Shown here: piece by piece, positions 27,201-39,415 of the stretch
How the letters are laid out: each line of letters starts with the position of its first letter
How positions within the stretch are numbered: the first letter of the stretch is position 1
Assembly (NCBI GenBank): GCA_018292915.2
Contig: JACVVK020000154.1
Location: 705,001-769,000, forward strand
Direction of reading: 5' to 3'
Source: Batillaria attramentaria
Lineage: Eukaryota; Mollusca; Gastropoda; Batillariidae
Length of the DNA: 64,000 bases
Notes under the pieces: model-generated
Databases searched by the model: none
What the model was told of the DNA's origin: nothing
Seen by the model: the letters and a program-made list of their open reading frames with translations, nothing else
Made by a program: the position numbers and the translations under genes

Positions 27201-29125
27201 AGGTTGATTTGTATGCTTGGAAAAATGAACATGTATCCCTTAAAGTGTTGTATACTGAAACCAGTACGCACCCAGTATCCTCGGAAGCGTGCGGAGATGA
27301 CGACCTGAGCAGCCTTCATGCGCAGGAAGAGGGTCCTCTGTACCCATCCCCGCCAGATCTTCTGGATGAGGGTGGCCAGGTAGTGCATGCGCTCCCGCCG
27401 ACGCTCCTCCATGTCAAACAGCTGGGACATAGGACACAGTGAGTAGGTCACAGAGCACAGTGAGTGGGACACAGGACACAGAGCACAGTGAGTGGGACAT
27501 GGGACACAGCGAGCAGGACACAGGACACAGTGAGATGACCACTACAATTACTAAGTTCTTTGCTAGAAACTGGTACGTTGTTGTTGCCAGTAAATGACCA
27601 TGCATTTCCTGACATCCAACTGTTTCTCTTTCACCTCTTCTTTCACAAAAAAGACAAAACATGCCAATTTCACAACTTCTATGCTACTTAAAAAAGAAGA
27701 AAAAATTGTCACAACAAACCAGTTTGGGATTTTTGATGAAGATCTTGGTCTTGCCGTAGGCAAACTCATCCTCAGGGATCTGTTGTTCTCGCAGGATCTC
27801 CTCAACACCATCCCGTGAAGCGCCCCGCCAATGGGGCCACGTCGATGACGCCAGCATTTTGTAACGGTACAGGAAGCGATCGTACACCTGTCGGAAGGCG
27901 TAGCCAGCTCGCCGCACTCGCACATTCTCCATCAGTCTGGCATGAACATAAGGTATGTCACAGTATAAGTTAAAGCGTTTGTTAAACACATTTTGATTGC
28001 ACACGGGGATTCCAGTGATCTAAGTCCTTTTCCCATTTTCTCTCATCTGATTTTTATTTTATTTATGTGGTAGTCTGAGACGTCAAGCATGTTTTCTTGT
28101 TTTTAACTGCTTATACGAACTGATGATATGATCACTGAGCTTCCAGTCGCATACTTTGCATACGACCACAGATTACTCACCCAAGGTAGCGGACCTGATG
28201 CCTAGTGATTTGCAGATCCAGTTCATTCGGTCGCTTGAAGTCGTTGGGCTGCAGAACAAAAGGTCTGTAAATGGTGGTGTACGTTTTACATAGAATGCTA
28301 AAATGGAACAACATAATGCAGAAAAGGGCTCCAAAATTTTGCAAATCTCAAAAATGTTGATCTTTGGAGACTCATGGTTCTGCTGTGTCACCGTTTCAGA
28401 ACGTGTGATGGTGAAGTAACTCTTGAGCACGAACAGGAAAGCAGGCACAAGAAAATAATGCAAACAGTAATGCGCCACAGGAATATTAATTATGTACCTT
28501 GATGCATCTGATGTAGTTGGGGTTTTTCGACAACAAATTCTTCATCAGGCTTGTCACGGACACCTGCCAGAAAGCAAGCAAAAGAAAGATGTAGTTAAAC
28601 TTGTTTCATCTACCAAATCAATCTTCTGGCACACAGATTAAGTGCACATTAACACAAGTGCCCAGCGCATAGAAATTAGCTAGCACAAGAGCCGTCTTAC
28701 TGAGAGGAGGTGATCATAGTTGACTTGCTTCAGAGATTTCACTGTGAGACTACAGAAAATGTGAATTGTATTGCATTGTCATGTGGCAATACCTTCAGCC
28801 ATGGTATGCTACATGTACTAACACGAGAACTTCCAGTATCTAGAAGCACGGATTAAATTGTCTGCGGTATAGCCTGTCAATATACAGGGCATTGGTACTT
28901 GACAATAATAATAATAATAATAATAATAATTGTCTTGTGTCAGTACGTGTTGCATACTTATATTAGTTTAGACTGTAATTGTGAACCGCGCCTTGAGCTC
29001 ACCATGTGTGATACTGCGCTATATAAGAATGTTACATTATCATTATTATTAACTGCACCTATACAGCACAAAATTCTCACAAAGTGACTCAATCAGCGTA
29101 CTCCCGCACTCATACCAACAAATAT

Positions 29126-29173
<48 letters not shown>

Positions 29174-32100
29174 CAGCTGAATCTGGAGGAGGTAAGCGGA
29201 CCTAGTCGAAAGCCAGCCGGAACAGATGCGTTTTCAAGTCAGACTTGAAACGATTTATGTCCGACCGGTCTCTCAGAAAACTGTCACTAACATAATCCTC
29301 ACATGGATGATTGCAGGTGTGTTCATCCTAGACACGAATAAAAATAACCACCGACCAGAATCCCTTGCACGATAATGATACAAAGTGAAATTTCTTCCAT
29401 CTGAAGAAACTTTCACTGTACCTTGAACTGGGAGCCTGCAGTCGCTGGCCGCTTCAGTGACTTTTCTGATGGATTCCCTGTTGTATGACACAATTTGCAA
29501 AACACGATTAGTTAAAAATAAACAAAGACAAACGAACAAACATACTAACAAACAGAGCCTTCCTCAGGTGCTGAGAATTACGCTCTTCAAGTATTTGTCA
29601 ACTATATAAAGCTTCACTCACAATGAGTGCGAAGAAGAAAAGAGTGCCTATGTCAATAATAATAATAATAATAATGAGTATTGTATACGCGCTTTACCCA
29701 TTTTCATGAATCAGCTCAAAGCGCCGCGAACTGAACCCAACACGCACGCTCACGTGAATCACATGCATTCTCTCACACACATTACAATCATGTGGTGCGA
29801 AGGGCCAGCTCAGCTATTTAAATTTCAGAATTTAGAATTGCATTTATTTTTCAAATTTGGTGGGCTGAACATTTCCAAAGCAGAGGGGAAGGAAGCCAGA
29901 GTACCCGGAGAGAACCCCGGACGATCGGCCCGAATGAAGGGTGCTACATACGAGAAAGAAAAATTCTTTGCCTCCACTGGGACTCGAACCCCTGAGCTCT
30001 CGCATTGGTGACAAGTCTCTTAACCACTCAACCACCGACCGCCCCGAATAGGCAGTCATATGCCTGTGTGTTGGTAGATATACACATGTGTACGTCTATG
30101 TAAGTGTACAAGAGTGCACGTACCTTCTGGGAACAGCGCCTTCAGTAATGGGTGTTGGCAAGAGTGCATGGACTGCGACAGGTCTCGAAACAAGAGGTCG
30201 TTGTTCTTGTCCAGGAACCCTTCCACCTTGTAGGTCACCTGTAGAAATGGACATCTTGTCTGTCAACTACAGAAATGGATGTAACGAGTGAAAACTACAT
30301 TCTGATATAAGCAGAAAGATCTGTGTTATGTCTGTGTTATTCAAACGAAGCATATGCTCATGTTCTCGCAGGAATTTGTGAAATTCAGATTTCATATTCA
30401 GTGCAAACACCATTTACAGGAATGCAAATCGCATTCAAGCAGAACGCTTGTGGATAGAGCAAGTGAAAACTGCATTCCGACATAAACATAATGAGCTGTC
30501 TTACGTTTCAGAACAGTAAAACGAAGCATACAAGTGTTACATTAAGCAGTTGTGGACTTCACATTTTACATGGTAAAAACTCCTGTCATAGACACGCTAC
30601 TCACGTTAACGCAGTAATGCCTCAGCCAAAAGACACCAATGATACCAGTGTTATCTCAGTAAGTTGTAACGTGAAGATTTCACATTCGGTATACCCTCCA
30701 TTCACAGGAACATGACTCACATTCCCAGCGTAATGCTTAAGCCTGAAGGCGTCGTGGGGCAGCGTCTTGTCCGACTGGGTCTTGCGACAGTTGCGACTCT
30801 CGTAGTGGGGATGCCCGGCACACCTCTCGTCCAGCTTGGCCAGGAAGGTTCTGTCCGTCGTGTTGCCCGGTCTGAGACACTCCTCGTCCAGCAGCGACAA
30901 GATGCCTGACACATTCTATGGACACAAACAACATGTGAACCGTCACCCGGAATGACTGACATCAACATACCCAAAAGGAATCAACAAACATGTAACAAGT
31001 ATTGAGAGAAATAAAATGAAACTTTATTTGTCAAAGGTGAAAGACATTGATCCATATTAGAAACGCCAAATCACTCTCTTCCTTTAAGAGCAGACTCTTC
31101 AAACATCTAATGTATGCGGGTTCGCAGCCACTTTCGTAAACAACACCATACATCCGACCACTTATGTTGGTACATGAATAGTGTGTGTGCATGTTGATAC
31201 CTACAAACTGTCACGTGTATGTGTTGCTTATATACTGTGCCTTTTACCTCTCATGTGTTTTGCATTTTGTATGTCGTGTCTGTGAGCGGACGTAGATAGA
31301 TTTGTGTGTGTGTGTGTGTGTGTGTCTGTGTGTGTGTGTGTGTAGCATTAGCAACGGCAAGAATGAGAGAACCACTGAGAGAGAGAGAGAGAGATTAAAT
31401 ATAGTCTTACCTTTTCTATCAAGTCACAGATGACTGAGTTGTTGAAGTAGTCCACATGAATCCACTCAATTCCCTGGAACAAAAACAACCACTATGATAT
31501 GCATCTTGGGCCAGTTAACACTGATCTGCTTGCAGAACTTGTGGAATTATGGCGTCTCATTTTAGAGAATACCCGTAGCTCAGAACAACACGGGTAGGAT
31601 TTGTTGGTGGAAATTGGACAATGGGTCGAAAATCATTCGTGAATTACATGTGATACTGATAAACTGTCCTGATTGTTTCACTCCCCCCCCCTCCCCCCCC
31701 CCCCCCCCCCCCCCCTTGATTATGAAATGGTAGAAAAACAAGAAAAAAAACGACGGAAACTGGCCTAGAGGTGGTGGAATTCTGCCAAACGGTGGGAAAA
31801 TCTCATGCCTGTTTAATGTATTCCTCAACCATGAGAGTGATTTAAGATGGAGGAACCAGAAAAAAAAAGGCCTGTATGAATTTTGGTTCTGCTGAGATTC
31901 GAACCCTTGACCTTCCGATGTAGTTCAACTTCTTGTTCAGATGCCAAACGTCCAATGCATTTACTGTGCTTTTCTCGAAATCAAAATACCCCAAACATTT
32001 CATGACGTAAATGAGTGAGTTAGTTACATAGGGCTTTACGCCGCGCAAGCAACAAAGACTATTTCACGGCTCAGCTAAGTCATTCTCTGCCAGGTCATTA

Positions 32101-32640
32101 AAAATAAAAGGCAGGCGATAAAACAGGATGTAAATATATATTAAAAATCTGTGTGGATGAAATGAGACTCAAGTTCCAAGATTTCATAAAAAAGTCAGCA
32201 TAGAGAAGTCGGTGTGAGTCCATACTTATTTGGAGAGTCTAAGTGATGTAAATGAACAGAATGCATACAGTAGTTGTGCTTGCTGACATAAGAACTCAAC
32301 TACTGACTTTGCTGGCACTGAAAATGAGGCTTATCTATGGGTGTGCAATTAAGGCACGTACCTCCTTGATGTATTCATCTTGTTCCTCCTTCAGCGTGAG
32401 TTCAATGAATATCTGCTGGAGCTTTTCATTACAGTAGTTGATGATGAACTGTTCGAAGCTGTTGGACTGAAACAAAGATTAGCAGTGTTGGCATGTGATG
32501 ACACTGGTGTTGATAATGCCATGACAGCCGAAATCTTAAAAAGGTACGAAGAAAACAAGTACCAGCAACCACACCGTAGGCAGGAAAAAAGTGACAGTCA
32601 TTATTTCCTAGTTGTAATATTACATGCTTATCATTACTGG

Positions 32641-32700
<60 letters not shown>

Positions 32701-32765
32701 ACAGAGTCTCCCTCTCTCTCTTGCACACACAAACCTCTCCCTGTCTCACACACAAACATACACTG

Positions 32766-32841
<76 letters not shown>

Positions 32842-35800
32842 CTGCCTGTCTCTCACACACAAACATACACAGACACTGTCTTAAACACACACAAACATCC
32901 TCTGCACCTCCCCCCCCTCCCCCCCATTCCTCTGCCCAAACAGATAGGGATGACTGTAGGAAGCACTACACGGTGCAGACACATACTAGGAAACTAGAAC
33001 AGACAGAAGACCACAACAAAAGAAACCCAAAGACAAAACGGTTCAGACTTGTAGCATCTAACTAGGGGCGGGAAAAGGGGAGATGAGCCAGTGGTTGCGT
33101 CTTAGGTGGTTTTGGAGACAACATTATATCCATCAAACAATACTAATACTAATGATAAAAAATGAATTAAAAAGAGGGGGGACTTCACCCAATACAAGGC
33201 AGTATACTGTATTACAAAATCAACAAACAAAAATACCTCCACCCTGTGAAAAAAGAAGAAAAGAAAAATCCTGTTCTGAGAAAAAAAAATAAAGTGCTTC
33301 TGACTTGACACTATAAATGTAATTCAACTGCTCAACAAAAGCACTGATCACAACTCAAGAACTGAGGTCTTGCTGTTGAAGGCTGATATTCAGATTTTAT
33401 TATTATTATTACAGAGTTACATCCTCAGTCCTTTCTTGATAAGCTACCTTTCCAGTAACAAAGAAAAGGACACTCTGTATACGCAAGAAGGACCCACCCA
33501 CAAAAGCGATACAAAATACACTTACTCGTAAGTAAACGCATGATAAAAATTAAGGCATTAAGATTAGTTTCAGTTTCAAAATCATATTCCAAATGCACTG
33601 CAAAAGTGGGAGTATGGTGTGTTACACATATGGGTAGTAGTCATCACATGCACAAGGTTACAAGCCACGTTTGTGAATGTCTTCTTACGCAAGCATGTCC
33701 GTACATTCTCCATACATATGCTGGAACATTATGGACTATCAGTGACACTTGAAAGCTGTCAGACATGTATTGTGTGATATGACAAGACAGGCTTGTTAAA
33801 CAAATCATTTGTGTATATATGTGAACACAGACATTACGAACATCAGCCAAGCTTTCAGGTTTACAGGCTGGAGGCTTGGAGAAGTTACTGAGTTATTCAA
33901 GGTGTTGATTTTTTCTGTCAGTCACATTTCATATGGCAAAACAAATGGTGAGTGCATTACATATGCTGTCTGTAAGGTTATTTTGGTGCACACAATTTTT
34001 GCTGAACATGACCAGTGTGACAAACTCTACATTAAAAAAAAAAGAAAAGAAAGTTCCTGCCACAACTTAGTATTTTTGACTTTCAGTTTCTGGTGCACAC
34101 AACTTTTGCTGAACATGACCAGTGTGACATACTCTACATTAAAATAAAAAAGAAGAAAAAAAAGTTCCTGCCACAACTCAGTAATTTGGACTTCCAGTTT
34201 CTGGGCGACAGAACTGAGAAGGAATTCTGCTAAAGTATTTATCGAAGTACATGAACTAAACAATGCTTAGCCACCTGGGGCCTGCATGTCTTTCTTTTGT
34301 CAGGTGGACACATTTCCCACATTTAAAATCTGAACCAAATGAAAAAGACAAGTACTGGTAAACATATATATGCCAAGAAACAATTGCTGGGCTACGGGAA
34401 AAAAGTAAAAAGAAGGGGAAATGGAATAGTGGGATACAACCAGAATATAAACCAAGGGAGAGAGACAGTAGAACATTTACTGTTCTCTCTTTTTCCTGTG
34501 TCCATGAATTGCTGCTATGCCTATTCAGGCTACACACGGATGTGCCCAAAAAGAATAAACATGCACAACTCTCCTACACACGTTTTTTCTCAGGGTTAAG
34601 TGTCACTTGGGTAGATACTAAGGGTAAATACCGGTCACGAAGAAAGTACAAAGAATATAGACAGAAGCCAACCCACGTCACAGACTGTTAATTAATCGGC
34701 ATAAATTACCTGGCCTTGAGCTGTCTAGACACAAGAGACGCATGCAGTTACCATAACTAATCAGTTAAAAAAAAGAGGGTAACATTCAAATTGAAACACA
34801 GAACAAACAAACAAGAAAAAGTAAACAAATTCAGATAAAGTTTCAAGTCAGAATGAAAGGACGTGCATGAACAATTTTGCCTGTTGGCGCATGCAAATTC
34901 TTTGCAGTAGTGAACAGGAAGGTAGTCATGGAAACAAACAAAAACCTGACAAAAACTGATGCTGATCTGCAGGCTGTAGGAACTTATGTAACTGGCCATG
35001 CAATGTTTGGAAGGCATGCTTCAAGATGCGTGTACTCCAATTATAATACATCCATTTACGACAAACTGAGAGGAAGGAGGTGCTGTCAGTTTCAAACTTG
35101 TCCAGAAGCATGCATAAGACTCATGAGATTTAGATTAAGGCCCATCATCAGACATTCTAGGTTCACAACTTGTTTGGAGCTGTTTTCGTAATATCTAGCA
35201 GCGTTCCACTTTGGAACATGTACATTCACATCGCCTCACACAGGTTGGCACTGAGCCGGAACGCACGACGTCTTCCATGGGTCTTGTCACATGAGTGATG
35301 AATGACTAGAACAGTTTCAGGTTAGAGGGGCAAATGCTACCATTTTTAAGCTCACAGATATTTACGGTATCTATCATCAGACCACTCTGACACCTAGTCA
35401 GCGACAGCGTCTGTGATGCTGGCACTGAGCCTACAGAAGTGTACTTGATGACGGAGCGACCACATTGAGTGCTCAAGTAGTGTAACAAAATCATAGAATT
35501 TGAATGTTGGACCGCTCGCGCAAAGTGTTAACAACACTGTATCGCATTAAGAGCTCTACTAATCATCAAGACAGAGTATTCTGAACGTACAGGCACGCTC
35601 ACGAGTGAAACTGTTCCTAAACATACGATGGCTTAGCAAAGATGGAACTAACCCATTTAAGAATTCCTTATTAAAACAGCCAGCAAACGTCAGCATATGG
35701 TATTTACGAATCCGCTAACCATAATAGCTACAGTGTACAGGTGAACTCGCAAGCACATGTGCTCAAAAACAAAGTTGTACTTCATTGGAAAAATGAAATT

Positions 35801-36510
35801 TTGACGGTGGACCTTTGATAAAAGCTGAACACATGCCATGCTAAAACCAGTCCCGTATCTGCATGTTACCCTTGATAATGCCAAAAAATTTACATGCTGA
35901 AAGTAGCAAGACAGCCGAACATGCACGTTTCTATTCAATGCCCGTTCATGCAGATACCTATAAATTTATCAGTACTGCGCAATGCAAGACAAAGAAAGAA
36001 AAAAAAAAAGACCCTTGAATCAGATCTGGATTTCAGAGACAAAAGCCTGATAATTTTAAGAGATAATTTTTTTCAGCATGCGCAGCCGTGCTATGTGCTG
36101 AAATAGAGAAGCGTACAGCAGTGAGCTCTGAGATCCAACTCCAAACCCGTCAGATCAACTCAGCGATTGAACCAGCGGCATGCTGTGAAATTTGCGCCCA
36201 AGCACTCACCTCAAAGACCTCGAAGCCGTAGATGTCTAGCACTCCCATCACTTTCGTCCGCTGACCCCCTCGCACCTGCCAAAGTACACGACAGAAATGA
36301 TTTCAGGATTCTTGAGGGGAACAACAGCAACAAACAAACCAAACAGGTGAATAAGCTAACGTGTTGTAAACGAAACCTTTTTGTGGTAAGAGTATGTGGG
36401 TTTTTTTTTTTATTGTTGTGTGTATTCACCTTGTATTTAGTGCAACTGCCTTTTTGCCTCAACAAAAGCAGAGACAAAAAGCAAGGTTCAAGAAATTCTT
36501 CATAGCTCAC

Positions 36511-36565
<55 letters not shown>

Positions 36566-39341
36566 GACTACTACAGAACAAACTGGAAATAAAAAGAAAA
36601 AGAAAAAAGAAAAAAGAAAGAAAAAAGCTCAAGACTGGTCTGTAAAGCAAACAGAAGTTCTTGAAATTAATCTGTAAATATTTTTCATTGTAGCTCTAAC
36701 CACCCGCCCCCAACACACACATGGACGTCTAAAAGAAAACAAGCTGGTAAAAAAAAAAAAATCAACAACAACCAAAAAAAAGGCAAAAAGCTCAAGGCTG
36801 GTCCATAAAGCAAATAGTAGGTCATGAAATTAATATGCAAATCTTTTTCTTTGTAGCTATCATGGTTTGGGTTTGTGACAGACACTGGAATTTAGCACGA
36901 AAAAAACAGACATTGCAATCACCTACAGCTGAATGCTCTACGACAGCAATGCCGGCCGATCCGTGACAATCCACATTTTTACAAATACTGTACAGTAACT
37001 TGGAAGTAAATGTTTGGGTCAGTGAACATATGGTCACCAGGATGTAAAGAGCAGTAGACTTCAGACAAATTCACCGACAGAGAGAAAGTGCATACACCGC
37101 TACCAAAAGTGCATGGTTAGTTTCACAAAAGAAAACAAGATAATTCACACAGTATTTTTTGTTTAGATTGTTTAGGGTCCATTTTTTTTAAATTTTTTAT
37201 CAGTGCTGTGCAAACATTTGTCCCTGCAATTGTACAAAGCACTGCAGCAGTATTTTGAACTGGACACCAATTACACACAAAGAGACAAAAAATATGTACA
37301 ACACAGATTCAGACCTTAAAAAAAAAATTCTTTCTTTACTCATTAGTTTGTACTGCAATGGCCAAGTCACCTAGAGTGTTTTGTGATTTCAAGATAGATC
37401 GTCAGAGAAAGTGTTCCAAATGTTATGACAATAATCCTACCCAGAAAAAAAAAAGAAAAAGAAAAAAAGGGCATTATACTGTATTCCCTATTTACAGACT
37501 GGTTAGTAGTGCTTCATTTACAACTACTGCCGCTACAAAAACTACCAAAGACGTAGAGTACCGCATATTCCTGCAATGTAAGAAAAAGGAAAATTAAATG
37601 GGCAAGTAAACCACAATCAAAATGCAGAAAACGATCTCAATCATCCGTTGTTAGTAAACTGTAATCCATCCCTGTACCAGTAACTCAAACCTCACCGGCT
37701 GATGACCTCTACATCTGCTTGCAAGTAGTCGTTCTTGCTGAAAGTTTATTTTTCAATGTCATTCACATCGTCTTCCCCCTTGCCATCACACAATACTACC
37801 GGTATTTGTTGTTTTCTTTGATAAAAAGTGACGGGCGATGAAGTTTTGTGCTACTGTGTCACTTGAAACAGAGACGCAGCAAGATATTATCATGATGACA
37901 AATGCCACTACCTACTGGCCTAGGAATGAACCTGACTATCCAACAGGTGTGCCAAGAGCAGACAAACCTCCAGGCGGCAATGCTTAAACATGCTAAATAC
38001 CTTGTAGTCCTGGTGAACTTGAAATAGCATGGATAGACACACAAAACGGAAAAATGCCGGTCTCCTGAAGTATCTGCCTGAACCTAGCCTTCAAAAATTA
38101 CCACATTCTAAATGCAAGCGCAGGAACCTGAAAGGGTCAAAATCTACCACATGCAAAAGATGTCTTTCACTGGTGTCTCCACAGATCTTCCCAGTTCTCT
38201 CCTCCACTTCTATTCTCTGGCCTGGGTGAAAGTGCTTGTGAGAAGCATGCACCAACTCTGTGGCAAAAACAGGACATGTACCGTGACTGCGCGACAGAAA
38301 AACACCAGATCCTCTCACCTTAATACTGTCGTTGATTCGGTTGACCAGCCAGGAGAACATACGGCTGTAGATGGCCTTGCACAGAGCATCGCGAGCGTAG
38401 TATGACTGAAACGTTCAGCAGAAACAAAAATTACTGATGCACCGGCCCCCGTAGTGTAGTGGTTAGCACTTCGGACCATGGACCGGGAGATCCAGGTTTG
38501 AGTCCCAGCCGAGGCAAGCGGGATTTTTCCTACCTAGGTCGGCTCCTACCCAGAGCGGGTGTGCTATGGGCCCAGTGGGGAGGCTGAGAGATTCACCCAC
38601 TTCACGGGTGCAACTTTGGGGGTCCTTCCTTTGGTAAGACACTTCTTATGAAATGGATGACTACACGGCTGGCACCGCAGGTGCCGTAGTTCCCGGGCCT
38701 GTTTAAGCCGGGATATTTATGACAGGAAGCATGGAATGCGACCCTGCCCCGCAGTCCCAAACCACACGGACCTCCACAGCATCCTATCACCAACCTCATC
38801 TCCATCACCATGCATAATAAAAATTGCCCTAGTTTCCACGCCCTCTGCGGATTCCACCCTGGAAGGAACACCACTAGAACTGGCAAAGAGTTGGGGCAGC
38901 AAAAAAAAAACAAAAAAAAAAAACAAAAAACTGATGCTGGTTACAGCACTATGGTCTTTGACCACTCTGGAAGAAAGCATCACAGAAAGCTCAGTGACTG
39001 GTTTGCTGAAAGGAATAAAAGCCTGACGTACCTCTGACACACTGAGATCAGTTGTGACCATGTCACCCTTCACAGCAACAGTTCGGTGCACTAGTGCGTT
39101 CGCCAGGGTGTCGTAGGAACAGCCCAGTAAATCGGCAGCTTCCTGCACCTCTGAAAACACAGAATTGCTTAGCTGCTGACAGTTGCTTATGCAGTGGTTA
39201 ATGTAGGAGAGCCAACAGTTAGGAAAAAATCTAACTGACTAACACTTTAAGTTTGAAAACGGCGGCTCTACAACATTTAAAATTTAAGGTCAAGCATGGA
39301 CAGACTTGATCCGCATAAACACATGCAAACATGCACATATG

Positions 39342-39415
<74 letters not shown>

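Noticed and set aside
38442..38515. Functional tRNA genes at the A/B-box sequences (also 2570-2644, 20945-21056, 26630-26705, 29970-30045, 43690-43761, 54750-54820)
   Set aside because: The box A and B motifs are present, but no complete cloverleaf is evident to me. Each continues into a repeated body with target-site duplications or family copies, so they are SINE heads.
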